Positions 24,880 through 34,420 of a stretch of 64,000 nucleotides of DNA are shown one piece after another (within the stretch, counting starts at the first letter, position 1; each line of letters starts with the position of its first letter). The notes beneath the pieces are model-generated. The model had not been told where the DNA came from. It saw only the letters and a list, made by a program, of their open reading frames with translations, and did no database searches. Source of the DNA: Ruegeria spongiae (GTDB taxonomy: Bacteria > Pseudomonadota > Alphaproteobacteria > Rhodobacterales > Rhodobacteraceae); the NCBI RefSeq assembly GCF_023502395.1, contig NZ_JAMFMB010000002.1:186001-250000 (forward strand). The letters run 5' to 3'. The translations under genes were made by a program, and so were the position numbers.

Positions 24880-26319
24880 ATGAACGAAAAAATGCGTGAC
24901 GTATCCGTCGAACTGGCCACAGTGCTTGAAAAGCAAAAAGCCGCCCAACGCAAAGAGGGGCTCCCGTCGCTTGAGGTCCGCGCCGACCGTATCAGCCGTG
25001 CGATCGACGTGCTGCTAAGCAATCAGACCGCTTTTCAGGACGCGCTGATCTCGGATTTCGGACATCGTTCGCGGGACCTGACCGATTTTGCGGATGTTGC
25101 CGCGTCGGTCAAGGAACTGCGCCACTCTCGCAAACACATGAAATCCTGGTCGCGCCCCAGCCGCCGGTCTCTGGAATTCCCGCTGGGGCTGATCGGTGCC
25201 TCGGGCAAGGTGCAATTCCAGCCCAAAGGCGTGGTCGGCATCATGTCGCCCTGGAACTTCCCGATCAACCTGACCTTCGCACCGCTGGCAGGTGTTTTGG
25301 CCGCCGGTAACCGGGCGATGATCAAACCGTCCGAGTTCACCCCGGCCACCTCGGAACTGATGGCCAAAACGATTGCCGAGCAGTTCGACGAAGATGAAAT
25401 TTACGTCATCACCGGCGAGGCCGATGTTGCTGCGGCCTTCTCGTCGCTGCCTTTCGATCATCTGGTTTTCACCGGCTCCACTGCCGTTGGCCGTCATGTG
25501 ATGCGCGCCGCTGCGGCCAATCTGGTGCCGCTTACGCTGGAACTGGGCGGGAAATCCCCGGTCATCGTGGGCGATTCCGCCGATATCACCAAGGCGGCGA
25601 CCGGCATCATGCACGGCAAGACCTTCAATGCGGGTCAGGTCTGCATCAGTCCTGATTACGTGCTTCTGAAAGAAGAGCAGAAGGGCAGCTTCGTAGAAGC
25701 TGCGCAAGCCGCCGTGACCAAGATGTTCCCCGAGGGCCTCAAGGACAACGACGACTATACCTCGGTTCTGGGTCAGCGCCATTTCGACCGGATGCGCAAC
25801 CATGTCGAGGATGCCCGCACCAAGGGCGCCGAGATCATCGAGTTGAACCCCAAGAACGAGGATTTCTCGCAGCAGCAACACCATAAGCTGCCGCCGACGC
25901 TGGTCATGGGCGTCAACGACGACATGACCATCATGCAGGAAGAGATCTTTGGCCCGCTGCTGCCGGTGCGTTACACCAGTGGGACCGAAGATGCGGTGGG
26001 CTATGTGAACGCCAACCCGCGCCCGCTGGCGCTGTATTTCTTTGGCAGCTCTTCCCAGGAAGAATCCTATGTGATGGACAACACCATTTCGGGTGGCGTG
26101 ACTTTGGGTGACACGATCATGCATATCGCGCAAGAAAACCTGCCCTTCGGCGGCGTTGGCCCGTCGGGCATGGGGCACTACCATGGCAAGGACGGCTTCT
26201 TGGAATTCAGCCATCACAAGGCGATCTACAAGCAGACCTCGTTCGATATGCTTAAATTCCTGCGCCCGCCCTATGGCGGCATGTTCCGCAAGTTCGTCAA
26301 GCACAATTTGAAGAGCTGA
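24880..26319 (+). CDS. Coniferyl-aldehyde-dehydrogenase-like ALDH
   Basis: This 479-aa aldehyde dehydrogenase is of the class 3/CalB-like group: a helical N-terminus (LATVLEKQKAAQRKEGLPSLEVRADRI), MSPWNFPINLTFAPL, the general base Glu in LTLELGGKSP (about E221) and catalytic Cys in NAGQVCISPDY (about C255). A hydrophobic C-terminal tail (LKFLRPPYGGMFRKFVK) is present. Members oxidise coniferyl or long-chain/medium-chain aldehydes. With the acyl-CoA ligase it could turn an aldehyde into an acyl-CoA. It has its own AraC-type operator. Confidence 0.87.
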   Translation: MNEKMRDVSVELATVLEKQKAAQRKEGLPSLEVRADRISRAIDVLLSNQTAFQDALISDFGHRSRDLTDFADVAASVKELRHSRKHMKSWSRPSRRSLEFPLGLIGASGKVQFQPKGVVGIMSPWNFPINLTFAPLAGVLAAGNRAMIKPSEFTPATSELMAKTIAEQFDEDEIYVITGEADVAAAFSSLPFDHLVFTGSTAVGRHVMRAAAANLVPLTLELGGKSPVIVGDSADITKAATGIMHGKTFNAGQVCISPDYVLLKEEQKGSFVEAAQAAVTKMFPEGLKDNDDYTSVLGQRHFDRMRNHVEDARTKGAEIIELNPKNEDFSQQQHHKLPPTLVMGVNDDMTIMQEEIFGPLLPVRYTSGTEDAVGYVNANPRPLALYFFGSSSQEESYVMDNTISGGVTLGDTIMHIAQENLPFGGVGPSGMGHYHGKDGFLEFSHHKAIYKQTSFDMLKFLRPPYGGMFRKFVKHNLKS

Positions 26320-26350
26320 TCGGCGCGAAAGAACCCGCGCCCCGGTCAAG

Positions 26351-26397
26351 ACCCGCCAGAGGAATCCGAACGGCTTTCGGAAGATCCTCGGGCGGGT
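26351..26397 (+). terminator. Long imperfect hairpin after the aldehyde dehydrogenase
   Basis: ACCCGCC-a-GAGGA(A)TCCGAA pairs with TTTCGGAAGATCCTC-g-GGCGGGT, loop CGGC: about 20 base pairs with minor bulges. It lies 32 bases after the stop codon; only TT follows. Confidence 0.55.
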
Positions 26398-26584
26398 TGC
26401 CTGGCCGCATACGAATGCCGGTCGGCCAGATTGGGCCGGCCCGGGCGCGCCCGCCAGACCTTTGGACGCCACGTCACCATAACTGCGTTCCACAGAACGG
26501 TTTAAGCAGGCGCAAAGCTGTTCTGAACCGCGCGCCTGTTCGTGCGGCCAGAGAAACAAACTGAAAACCAAGGGACTGGTGTAA

Positions 26585-27559
26585 ATGAAAACCGCAATTA
26601 CTGAACTCTTTGGCATTGAACACCCGATCATTCAGGGCGGCATGCATTATGTCGGCTTTGCCGAAATGGCAGCCGCCGTGTCCAACGCCGGTGGTCTGGG
26701 TACGATCACGGCGCTGACGCAGAAGACGCCTGAGGATCTGGCAAATGAGATCGCGCGCTGCAAAGACATGACCGACAAGCCTTTTGCGGTCAATATCACC
26801 TTCCTGCCGACCGTGAACGCACCGGATTACCCCGCCATCGTCAAGACGATCATCGAAGGCGGCGTGCGCGTTGTTGAGACCGCCGGTCGCAACCCGACGC
26901 AGGTGATGCCGTTCCTCAAGGACGCAGGCATCAAGGTGATCCACAAATGTACTTCGGTCCGCCACTCGCTGAAGGCACAGGAAATCGGCTGTGACGCGGT
27001 TTCGGTCGACGGCTTTGAATGTGGTGGTCACCCGGGCGAGGACGATGTGCCCAATATGATCCTGCTGCCGCGCGCTGCGGATGAGCTTGAGATTCCCTTT
27101 GTCTCGTCCGGTGGTCAGGCTGATGGCCGGTCGCTGGTTGCCTCGATGGCCATGGGTGCCTCGGGCATGAATATGGGTACCCGCTTTATCGCCACAAAAG
27201 AGGCGCCGGTGCACCAGAACGTCAAGGACGCCATCGTCGCCGCGAGCGAGCTTGACACCCGTCTGGTGATGCGCCCGCTGCGCAATACCGAACGTGTGAT
27301 GACCAATGACGCGGTCGAAGAGCTGCTGAAGAAAGAGCGCGAGCTGGGCGACAAGCTGAAATTCGAAGACATCATCGAGCAGGTTGCCGGTGTCTATCCG
27401 CGCATCATGAAGGACGGCGACATGGATGCCGGTGCATGGTCCTGCGGGATGGTTGTTGGCCTGATCAACGACATTCCGAGCTGCCAGGAACTGGTCGACC
27501 GGATCATGGGCGAAGCCAACGAGATCATCACCTCGCGCCTTTCGGGCTCTCTGGCGTAA
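26585..27559 (+). CDS. Nitronate monooxygenase-family flavoprotein
   Basis: This 324-aa FMN enzyme of the 2-nitropropane dioxygenase/enoyl-reductase-like TIM-barrel family starts with IEHPIIQGGMHYVGFAEMAAAVSNAGGLGTI. It carries ECGGHPGEDD with the catalytic-region His, and FVSSGGQADGRSL in the phosphate-binding loop. Known members oxidise alkyl nitronates, but many catabolic-cluster members have unknown substrates. It lies 108 bp before an enoyl-CoA hydratase gene and probably belongs to the same catabolic unit. Confidence 0.87.
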   Translation: MKTAITELFGIEHPIIQGGMHYVGFAEMAAAVSNAGGLGTITALTQKTPEDLANEIARCKDMTDKPFAVNITFLPTVNAPDYPAIVKTIIEGGVRVVETAGRNPTQVMPFLKDAGIKVIHKCTSVRHSLKAQEIGCDAVSVDGFECGGHPGEDDVPNMILLPRAADELEIPFVSSGGQADGRSLVASMAMGASGMNMGTRFIATKEAPVHQNVKDAIVAASELDTRLVMRPLRNTERVMTNDAVEELLKKERELGDKLKFEDIIEQVAGVYPRIMKDGDMDAGAWSCGMVVGLINDIPSCQELVDRIMGEANEIITSRLSGSLA

Positions 27560-27666
27560 ACGCCTCACCTGAGCTGCTGCCCGTTGGCTCTGGTGACCTG
27601 TTTCGGCAGGCTTCACCAATCCGGCGGGCAGTTGTACGGTGTCAGGCAGGAAACAAGGATAAATCC

Positions 27667-28431
27667 ATGACCACTGGAAACGCAGAAGTCATCACCGAAA
27701 AGTCCGGCGCGGTCCTGCGTCTGACCATGTCTGCGCCGCAGACCAAGAACGCCCTCACAAACGAGATGTACCGCACCATGATCGCGGCGCTCGAGGATGC
27801 TGCCCAGGACAGCGCGATCCGGGTCGTGCTGCTGCGCGGTGCGGGCGGTATCTTTACCAGCGGCAACGATGTGAACTCTTTTGCCAAAGCCATTAAAACC
27901 GGCGATTTGGCTGCTGCGAATTTTCTTAAGGCGATCATCGCCTTTCCCAAGCCGATCGTCGCGCAGGTCGAAGCGCTGGCCATCGGGATCGGCACCACGA
28001 TGCTGCTGCATTGCGACCTGATCTACGCGGCTGAAGGAACAAGATTCCAGATGCCTTTCGTCAATCTCGGTCTGGTGCCCGAGGCCGGTGCTTCTTATCT
28101 GGTGCCGCAGATGGTCGGGCAGGCCAAGGCCGCCGAACTGATCCTGCTGGGCCGCATGTTCGACGCGGGCGAAGCGCAGGAAATGGGCTTTATCAACACG
28201 GTGGTGCCTGCCGGTGACGTGGCGCAGGCGGCGGAAGCGGCGGTTGAGGCGCTGTCCAAACGGGCCCCCGTTGCAATGGCCAAATCCAAGGCGCTGCTGC
28301 GCGCCTCGTTGACCGGCACCCTGATGGACCGGGTCGACGAAGAACTGGTGGAATTTTCCGCCGGCGTCAGATCTCCGGAATTCGCCGAGGCCTATACCGC
28401 CTTCGCGGAAAAGCGGGAACCCAAGTTCTGA
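27667..28431 (+). CDS. Enoyl-CoA hydratase/isomerase family protein
   Basis: This 254-aa crotonase-fold protein has the oxyanion-hole segments GGIFTSGNDVNSF and IGIGTTMLLHCDLIYAAEG. FVNLGLVPEAGASYLVPQ contains the catalytic-region Glu. It probably hydrates or isomerises an enoyl-CoA in beta-oxidation. The true ATG at 27667 follows AAGGATAAATCC. It closes the putative fatty-acid/PHA regulon; the next genes to the right are read in the opposite direction. Confidence 0.87.
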   Translation: MTTGNAEVITEKSGAVLRLTMSAPQTKNALTNEMYRTMIAALEDAAQDSAIRVVLLRGAGGIFTSGNDVNSFAKAIKTGDLAAANFLKAIIAFPKPIVAQVEALAIGIGTTMLLHCDLIYAAEGTRFQMPFVNLGLVPEAGASYLVPQMVGQAKAAELILLGRMFDAGEAQEMGFINTVVPAGDVAQAAEAAVEALSKRAPVAMAKSKALLRASLTGTLMDRVDEELVEFSAGVRSPEFAEAYTAFAEKREPKF

Positions 28432-28486
28432 GCGTCGCCCGTTCGTAAGATCACGCTGCCTCCGGCGATGAAACCCGGGGGCGGTC

Positions 28487-29515
28487 TCAGAAAGCCAGCT
28501 GCACCTTGATCGCCTGGCTTCGGTCGGAGGCCAGATCAAAGGCGGATACGGCGTCTGCCATCGCGACGGTATGGGTGATCAGCGGTGCCACAGACAGGCG
28601 ACCGGTGCGCATCATCTCGACGGCCATGAAGAATTCCGCATGAAAGCGGAACGAGCCCTTGAGCGTGATCTCCTTGGCGGTCATTGCCTGCATGGGCAGC
28701 GTCATGTCGCCGCCAAGCCCCAGTTGCACGATGGTTGCGCCCGGGCGCAGGACCGGCACGGCCGAGGATAGCGCCGCCGCCACCCCGCTGCATTCAAACA
28801 GCACGTCGAAATGCCCCTTGTCGGTGGCAAACGCATCCAGCGCATCCGGTGTTTCGACAACGTTGATGGCAAGATCGGTACCCGTCTTGCGGGCCATGTC
28901 GAGGGTGAAGGGCATAATGTCCGTGGCCGCGATCTCGACCGCGCCGGCGCTGCGGGCCACCAGAACGGCAAGCAGGCCGATCGGGCCGCAACCGGTGACC
29001 AGCACCCGCTTGCCCATCAGATCGCCCGCCTGGCTGGCAGCGTGCAGCACCACCGACAACGGTTCGGCCATCGCCGCCTCGCCCGTGCTCAGCCCGTCGG
29101 CCACGGCGCATTGGCTGGCGTCGGCGACAAGATATTCACAGAACGCGCCCTGAATGTGGGGGAAGGGCATGGCCGACCCGTAAAACCGCATGTTCAGACA
29201 ATGGTTCTGCTTGCCGTCCAGACAGAATTTGCAGGTGCCACAGGGCCGTGAGGGTGAAATGGCCACAAGCTGGCCTTCGCTCAGGTCGGTGACACCGTCT
29301 CCGATTGCCGTCACATGGCCTGCAACCTCGTGCCCGAGGATCATCGGCTCTTTCAGCCGAATGGGCCCAAAACCGCCGTGATTGTAGTAATGCAGGTCAG
29401 AGCCGCAGATGCCGCCGCTTGCCATGCGGATCAGAACCTGACCCGGTCCGGGGTCGGGCCTTTCGCGGGTTTCGATGCGAAGGTCTTTTGCGGCATGCGC
29501 AACGATGGTTTTCAT
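28487..29515 (-). CDS. L-idonate 5-dehydrogenase-like zinc alcohol dehydrogenase
   Basis: This 342-aa medium-chain dehydrogenase has the catalytic zinc segment GGICGSDLHYYNHGGFG and GHEVAGH. The structural zinc cysteines are CGTCKFCLDGKQNHC and the Rossmann motif is VTGCGPIGLLAV. The HYYNHGGFG pattern is that of L-idonate 5-dehydrogenases, which oxidise L-idonate to 5-ketogluconate. The gene follows the 2-hydroxyacid dehydrogenase gene by 7 bp in the same direction, and both are divergent from the SDR at 30580. Confidence 0.87.
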   Translation of the reverse strand: MKTIVAHAAKDLRIETRERPDPGPGQVLIRMASGGICGSDLHYYNHGGFGPIRLKEPMILGHEVAGHVTAIGDGVTDLSEGQLVAISPSRPCGTCKFCLDGKQNHCLNMRFYGSAMPFPHIQGAFCEYLVADASQCAVADGLSTGEAAMAEPLSVVLHAASQAGDLMGKRVLVTGCGPIGLLAVLVARSAGAVEIAATDIMPFTLDMARKTGTDLAINVVETPDALDAFATDKGHFDVLFECSGVAAALSSAVPVLRPGATIVQLGLGGDMTLPMQAMTAKEITLKGSFRFHAEFFMAVEMMRTGRLSVAPLITHTVAMADAVSAFDLASDRSQAIKVQLAF

Positions 29516-29522
29516 ATCGGCC

Positions 29523-30482
29523 TCAAAATACAGGTGTCAGAAGGTCTTGCCCGGCGAAATGGGCACTCAGATTATCCCGGACAAGCTTGCCCATCGCCTT
29601 GCGCGTCTCGATGGTGCCCGAGGCGTGATGCGGTTGCAGCAGCACATTGTCGAGGTCCAGAAATCGGGGGTCGAGTGCCGGTTCCCCCTCGAACACATCC
29701 AGCGCGGCGGCGCCCAGCGTGCCATTCTGCAAAGCAGTAATCAGCGCCTCTTCGTCGATATTGGAGGCGCGTGAGATGTTGATGATCATGCCTTCGGGGC
29801 CGACGCAAGCGATCAGGTCACCATTCACCACATGCCGGGTTTGTGCCGAGGCGGCGAGTGTGACGAACAGGAAGTCGGCATGCCGCGCCAGATCCAGCGG
29901 GTCGGGCAGGAAGGTCCAGCCCGGCGCATACTCCTTTGCGGCGATGTCGGTATAGGCGATGTCCATACCGAAACCGGCCAATCGCTTGCCAACCTCGAAC
30001 CCGATCCGGCCCAGTCCCAGGATGCCAGCCTTGCGCCCGAAGACCCGCCGCTTGAGCGGGTAAAGCCCCTTGCTGGCCCAGGATCCGTCGCGCACCCAGC
30101 GTTCCGCACCGATCATGCCGCGCGACTGGCACAGCATCATTGCGACGCCCAGATCGGCCACGTCTTGCGTCAAAACGTCGGGCGTATTGGTCACGCGGAT
30201 GCCCCGTTCGCGGCAGGCGTCCAGATCGACGGCGTCAAAGCCGACGCCATAGACCGAGATCAGCTCAAGCGCCGAGCAGGCTTCGATCATGGCGCGATCC
30301 GCCCCCAACTCGCCCCGTGTTGCAATGGCGCGGATGGTCGGGCCATGCTCGGCCAGAAAGCCGGGTTGGTCTTGGGCCTCAAAATATTTCTTGACTTCAA
30401 AGGCGCTATCAAGAGGGGTCTGATCCCATTCAGGATAGGGGCCAACTTGCAGGATGATCGGTTTCGACACAGGTTGCGACAC
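29523..30482 (-). CDS. D-isomer-specific 2-hydroxyacid dehydrogenase (ketogluconate/hydroxypyruvate reductase-like)
   Basis: This 319-aa NAD(P)-dependent enzyme has the Rossmann motif GLGRIGFEVGKRLAGFG and the catalytic Arg in NISRASNIDE. The catalytic Glu lies in DVFEGEP and the His in LLQPHHASGT. It likely reduces a 2-keto sugar acid such as 2-ketogluconate, judging by its idonate/gluconate neighbours. It is the first gene of the leftward operon whose promoter overlaps tandem LacI-type boxes at 30509-30536. Confidence 0.87.
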   Translation of the reverse strand: MSQPVSKPIILQVGPYPEWDQTPLDSAFEVKKYFEAQDQPGFLAEHGPTIRAIATRGELGADRAMIEACSALELISVYGVGFDAVDLDACRERGIRVTNTPDVLTQDVADLGVAMMLCQSRGMIGAERWVRDGSWASKGLYPLKRRVFGRKAGILGLGRIGFEVGKRLAGFGMDIAYTDIAAKEYAPGWTFLPDPLDLARHADFLFVTLAASAQTRHVVNGDLIACVGPEGMIINISRASNIDEEALITALQNGTLGAAALDVFEGEPALDPRFLDLDNVLLQPHHASGTIETRKAMGKLVRDNLSAHFAGQDLLTPVF

Positions 30483-30508
30483 GGAGAGAATCCTTGCTTG
30501 ACAAGTAT

Positions 30509-30536
30509 TGTTATCGGTAACATGTTATCGGTACCA
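30509..30536. promoter_or_regulatory. Tandem LacI-type operator boxes of the idonate-type divergon
   Basis: Two adjoining 14-bp boxes, TGTTATCGGTAACA (30509-30522, near-palindromic) and TGTTATCGGTACCA (30523-30536), follow a TTGACA hexamer at 30498-30503. They lie between the divergent 2-hydroxyacid dehydrogenase and SDR genes. The likely ligand is the LacI protein encoded at 32265. Confidence 0.7.
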
Positions 30537-30579
30537 AATGGCGCGAGTCAATGCGTGTCTGCGCAGCAGGGGAATCCAC

Positions 30580-31344
30580 ATGACCAATCTCTTTTCTCTT
30601 TCGGGCCGACGCGCCCTGATCACCGGTTCGTCGCAGGGCATCGGCTATGCTCTGGCGCGCGGGCTGGCCGCCGCCGGGGGTGAGATCGTGCTGAACGGGC
30701 GCGACACCGCAAAGCTGAGCGCTGCAGCAGAAAACCTGCGTGCCGAGGGTGCTACCGTGACCGAACTGGCCTTTGATGCGACCGACCACGATGGGGTGCG
30801 CGCCGCGGTGGACGGTTACGAGAGTGACACCGGACCGATCGACATCCTGGTCAACAATGCCGGGATGCAGCACCGGACAGAGTTGGAGAACTTTCCGGCC
30901 GATGCGTTCGAAAAACTGCTGCAGACCAATATCGCCAGTGTCTTTCATGTCGGTCAGGCTGTGGCCCGGCACATGATCGGGCGTGGAACTGGCAAGATCA
31001 TCAATATTGCATCGGTGCAGACTGCGCTCGCCCGGCCCGGTATCGCGCCCTATACCGCGACCAAGGGCGCTGTGGGCAATTTGACCAAGGGCATGGCCAC
31101 GGATTGGGCCAAACACGGGCTGCAATGCAACGCTATTGCGCCGGGCTATTTCGACACGCCGCTCAATGCCGCGTTGGTCGCCGATCCCGAGTTCTCGGCC
31201 TGGCTGCAGAAACGCACACCCGCAGGCCGTTGGGGGCAGGTCGAGGAACTGGTGGGTGCCTGCGTGTTCCTGTCGTCTGAGGCGTCGAGCTTCGTGAACG
31301 GCCATACGCTCTATGTTGATGGCGGCATCACCGCGTCGCTTTGA
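30580..31344 (+). CDS. SDR oxidoreductase, gluconate 5-dehydrogenase-like
   Basis: This 254-aa classical short-chain dehydrogenase has TGSSQGIGYALARGLA for cofactor binding, NNAGMQHR, catalytic Ser in NIASVQT and YTATKGA with Tyr and Lys. The pattern (FSLSGRRALITGSSQGIG) is that of 5-keto-D-gluconate reductases, the partner step of L-idonate 5-dehydrogenase. The start at 30580 lies after AGGGGAAT. First gene of a rightward three-gene operon. Confidence 0.87.
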   Translation: MTNLFSLSGRRALITGSSQGIGYALARGLAAAGGEIVLNGRDTAKLSAAAENLRAEGATVTELAFDATDHDGVRAAVDGYESDTGPIDILVNNAGMQHRTELENFPADAFEKLLQTNIASVFHVGQAVARHMIGRGTGKIINIASVQTALARPGIAPYTATKGAVGNLTKGMATDWAKHGLQCNAIAPGYFDTPLNAALVADPEFSAWLQKRTPAGRWGQVEELVGACVFLSSEASSFVNGHTLYVDGGITASL

Positions 31345-31380
31345 TATGTGGTCCGCGCACCAAGGAAGGGAGAGTTTGAT

Positions 31381-32268
31381 ATGAGCGAAAAGATTGCCCT
31401 GATCGGGGCTGGCGCCATGGGAGGCGCCATCGGCACAAGACTGCTGGAGACCGGCAATGCGCTGAACGTCTTCGATCTGGACGCCGAAAAGGTGGCCGTT
31501 CTGGTCGCCAAGGGTGGCGTCGCTGCCGACTCGGCGGCCGAGGCGAGCCGGGGTGTGGATTTCGTCATCACCAGCCTGAACGCGTCGCGTATCGTGGAAC
31601 TGGCGGCCTTCGGCAAGGACGGCATCGCTGACGGCGCTGCCGAGGGCACCGTGATCATCGACATGTCCTCGATCGAGCCGGGTGCGACGCGCAAATTCGC
31701 TGCAATGGCGGCGGAACGTGGTCTGGCCTGGGTCGACAGCCCGCTGTCTGGCGGCGCGCCCAAGGCCCTGATCGGCGAGCTGACGCTGATGGCGGGCGGC
31801 GCGGCTGCGGATGTGGAACGCGCCCATCAGGCGCTGCGTCATGTGGCCTCGAACTATACCCATATGGGGCCGTCCGGGGCCGGGCAGACGACAAAGCTGA
31901 TCAATCAGGTTCTCTGCGGAATCGGGTTTCTGGCCGTCGCTGAAGCGACGCAACTGGCGCTGGATGCAGGTGTGGACGCCGAGAAGATCCCGCAGGCCCT
32001 GAAAGGCGGTCGCGCGGATAGTGCGTTGCTGCAGGAATATCTGCCGCGATTTGCGACCAAGGATTATCGACGCACCGGTCGGATCGACAATATGGTCAAG
32101 GATTTGAATGCGGTGAACGATCTGTCGCGTCAGACCGGGACCTCGATGCCGATGACGGCCATTTGCACGGAGATTCACCGCATGCTGACCGCCGCCGGGC
32201 TTGGGGGCGAGGATGAGGCGGCGGTGATGGAGTTCTTCAAGGGTGCCAAAGAGGAGATCCCGGGGTGA
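31381..32268 (+). CDS. 3-hydroxyisobutyrate dehydrogenase-family NAD(P)-dependent oxidoreductase
   Basis: This 295-aa beta-hydroxyacid dehydrogenase has the Rossmann motif LIGAGAMGGAIGTRLL, substrate-binding DSPLSGGAPKA and the catalytic Lys in GQTTKLINQ. Relatives act on 2-hydroxy-3-oxopropionate, threonate or 3-hydroxyisobutyrate. In this operon a sugar-acid substrate is likely. The start has AAGGGAGAG upstream, and its stop overlaps the LacI gene by 4 bases. Confidence 0.87.
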   Translation: MSEKIALIGAGAMGGAIGTRLLETGNALNVFDLDAEKVAVLVAKGGVAADSAAEASRGVDFVITSLNASRIVELAAFGKDGIADGAAEGTVIIDMSSIEPGATRKFAAMAAERGLAWVDSPLSGGAPKALIGELTLMAGGAAADVERAHQALRHVASNYTHMGPSGAGQTTKLINQVLCGIGFLAVAEATQLALDAGVDAEKIPQALKGGRADSALLQEYLPRFATKDYRRTGRIDNMVKDLNAVNDLSRQTGTSMPMTAICTEIHRMLTAAGLGGEDEAAVMEFFKGAKEEIPG

Positions 32269-33272
32269 CCGCTCGGGTCACGATGCGGGATGTGGCGCGC
32301 GCGGTCGGGGTCTCGCCGATGACGGTATCGCGTGCCCTGCGTGACGATGAGACAGTCAACGAAAAGACCCGGCACAAGATCCGGCAGGTCGCCAATGATC
32401 TGGGCTATGTCTACGATACCACCGCGCAGGCGTTTCGAACCCAGAAAAGTGGCTTCGTTGCCGTCACATTGCCGTCGATCAACAACGCCAATTTCGCCGA
32501 AACCTTTCGCGGCCTCTCTGATGGCCTTGGTGCGAGCGGCATGCAGTTGTTGCTGGGCAGCACCAATTACCGGGTCGAGAAGGAAGAAGAACTGGTACGC
32601 CAGCTTCTGACCCGCAACCCCGAAGCAATTGTTTTGACCGGGGGACATCACACGGATGAAACCCGCGCGCTGCTCCGCGCCCGAAATCTGCCGGTTGTCG
32701 AGATGTGGGACCTGCCCACAGAGCCCTTGGGCCATGTTATCGGGTTTTCCAACGCAGAGGCGATGGCCAAGCTGGTCACGCATCTGGCTGAAAGCGGCAG
32801 GCGCAGGTTGGGCTATATCGGGGCCTCCGACCTGACTGACTTGCGCGGGGCCGAGCGTCGCGACGGGGTGATCGCCAAAGCGGCTGAACTTGGCTTGCCC
32901 GAGGTTGAGTTCCTTGATGCCGGGCCCGCGCCGGTGTCGATGCGGCACGGCGCACAGGCGGTATCGGCGCTGGGCGCCAACCTGCGGTCGTTCGACGCTT
33001 TGGTCTGCGTCTCGGACCCGGTGGCTTTCGGGGTGCTGAGCGAATGCAGGCGGATGGGTCTTGATGTGCCCGGCGATATTGCCATCACAGGGTTTGGCAA
33101 CTTCGAGGTGGCCTCTGTCTCGGACCCAAGGATCACCACAATCGGCGTCACGGCCCGAGAGATCGGGGAACAGGTGGCGCTGCTGCTTGAGGACGTGTTT
33201 GCTGGCAATCAGCGAGACGGGCCGCGCGTGGTTGATGTCGGTTCGCGCCTTGTGCGGGGCGAGACCAGCTAG
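32265..33272 (+). CDS. LacI-family transcriptional regulator (idonate-type operon)
   Basis: This 335-aa regulator has an N-terminal HTH (VTMRDVARAVGVSPMTVSRALRDD) followed by a periplasmic-binding-protein-like ligand domain. The GTG start overlaps the upstream stop (GTGA), so it is translationally coupled to the operon it probably controls. It resembles GntR/IdnR-type regulators of gluconate metabolism. It ends tail to tail with the next LacI gene, the two stop codons overlapping by 3-4 bases. Confidence 0.9.
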   Translation: MTARVTMRDVARAVGVSPMTVSRALRDDETVNEKTRHKIRQVANDLGYVYDTTAQAFRTQKSGFVAVTLPSINNANFAETFRGLSDGLGASGMQLLLGSTNYRVEKEEELVRQLLTRNPEAIVLTGGHHTDETRALLRARNLPVVEMWDLPTEPLGHVIGFSNAEAMAKLVTHLAESGRRRLGYIGASDLTDLRGAERRDGVIAKAAELGLPEVEFLDAGPAPVSMRHGAQAVSALGANLRSFDALVCVSDPVAFGVLSECRRMGLDVPGDIAITGFGNFEVASVSDPRITTIGVTAREIGEQVALLLEDVFAGNQRDGPRVVDVGSRLVRGETS

Positions 33273-34297
33273 GCGTTGCGCACCGTCGTTCCGGGGATCA
33301 GGCGAAAGCCGATATCCCGGCAGGGTTCGACCGGTTCATCGCTGAGCCGCCCGATCATCATCTCTGCCGCGGCCTGCCCAAGTTTCAGATGTGGCACATG
33401 CATCGAAGTCAGCCGCCGTGCAATCACCGAGGCAATCGGCAGATCGCCCCAGCCTGCAATGCCGATATCCTGCGGCACCTGCATTCCCTTCGTCCCGCAA
33501 TATTGCAGCCCGCCAAAGGCCATCGCGTCGTTCTGATAAAAGATGCATTCGACGCCACTGCCCGAGGCCAGCAACTGCTCGGTGCCATAAAAGCCGGGAT
33601 AATAGGTCGCCGTGTCATGCAGGCAGAGCTGCTTGACCACCTGCCCACCGCCACCCTCAACCGCCTTGCAGAACCCGTCCAGCCGCGTGGTCGCGGCGTT
33701 TGCGGTGTCATGCGAGGTGCCGACATATCCGATATTGGAATAGCCGCAGCTCATCAGATAGCGGCCCATGTCGAAGCCGCTATCGAAGTGGTTGATGCCC
33801 ACCGACATATCCAGTGGGCTGCTGTTCAGATCCCAGATTTCAACAATGGGAATACCGGCATTGCGCAGCATCTCGGCGGCGCGCGGGGAATGGTAGCGAC
33901 CGGTCAGGATCAGGCCCGCAGGCTGCCAGGACAGAACGGTGCGAATCCAGTTCTCTTCTTCCTGCTGGGTGTGCTGGGTCAGGCCCAGAACGGTCTGACG
34001 GCCAAACGAGCCAAGCTTGCGGTCGATGCCTTCGAGAACCTGTGCAAAGACCTCGTTTCCAAGGTCAGGGATCGACACGCCGACAAAGGTCGAGCTCTGG
34101 TCGCCGGCAAAAACCGTGGCAAGACGATTCGGCAGGTAACCCAATTGGTCCACCTTCTCCATCACCTTGTCGCGGGTTTTTTCCGAGTACCCGCCCTCGC
34201 CACGTAAAACACGGCTGGCGGTCATCTTCGACACCCCTGCGGCACGGGCGACCTCAGAGAGGCTTATTCGACTGTTTTTATTGCTTTTTTCTTTCAT
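33269..34297 (-). CDS. LacI-family transcriptional regulator (ABC transporter 1)
   Basis: This 342-aa regulator has an HTH ISLSEVARAAGVSKMTASRVLRGE at the N-terminus and a sugar-binding domain. It is divergent from the ribose-type ABC transporter starting at 34421. The shared intergenic region holds two identical GTTACGGGTAAC palindromes, so it most likely controls both itself and the transporter. Confidence 0.9.
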   Translation of the reverse strand: MKEKSNKNSRISLSEVARAAGVSKMTASRVLRGEGGYSEKTRDKVMEKVDQLGYLPNRLATVFAGDQSSTFVGVSIPDLGNEVFAQVLEGIDRKLGSFGRQTVLGLTQHTQQEEENWIRTVLSWQPAGLILTGRYHSPRAAEMLRNAGIPIVEIWDLNSSPLDMSVGINHFDSGFDMGRYLMSCGYSNIGYVGTSHDTANAATTRLDGFCKAVEGGGGQVVKQLCLHDTATYYPGFYGTEQLLASGSGVECIFYQNDAMAFGGLQYCGTKGMQVPQDIGIAGWGDLPIASVIARRLTSMHVPHLKLGQAAAEMMIGRLSDEPVEPCRDIGFRLIPGTTVRNA

Positions 34298-34311
34298 CTC
34301 GATGCGCTTAC

Positions 34312-34380
34312 GTTACGGGTAACTTAAAGCTTGACAGATTGGGCTGCCACGCGAAACACTAGCGTAATGTTACGGGTAAC
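34312..34380. promoter_or_regulatory. Paired LacI operators flanking a TTGACA promoter element
   Basis: GTTACGGGTAAC occurs at 34312-34323 and again at 34369-34380, 57 bp apart. A -35-like TTGACA at 34331-34336 lies between them. The arrangement suits repression of the transporter by a looped or tetrameric LacI protein. Confidence 0.75.
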
Positions 34381-34420
34381 TCAACGGAAGGGTTGAGGCT
34401 CGGATCAAGGAGGAGCCCGC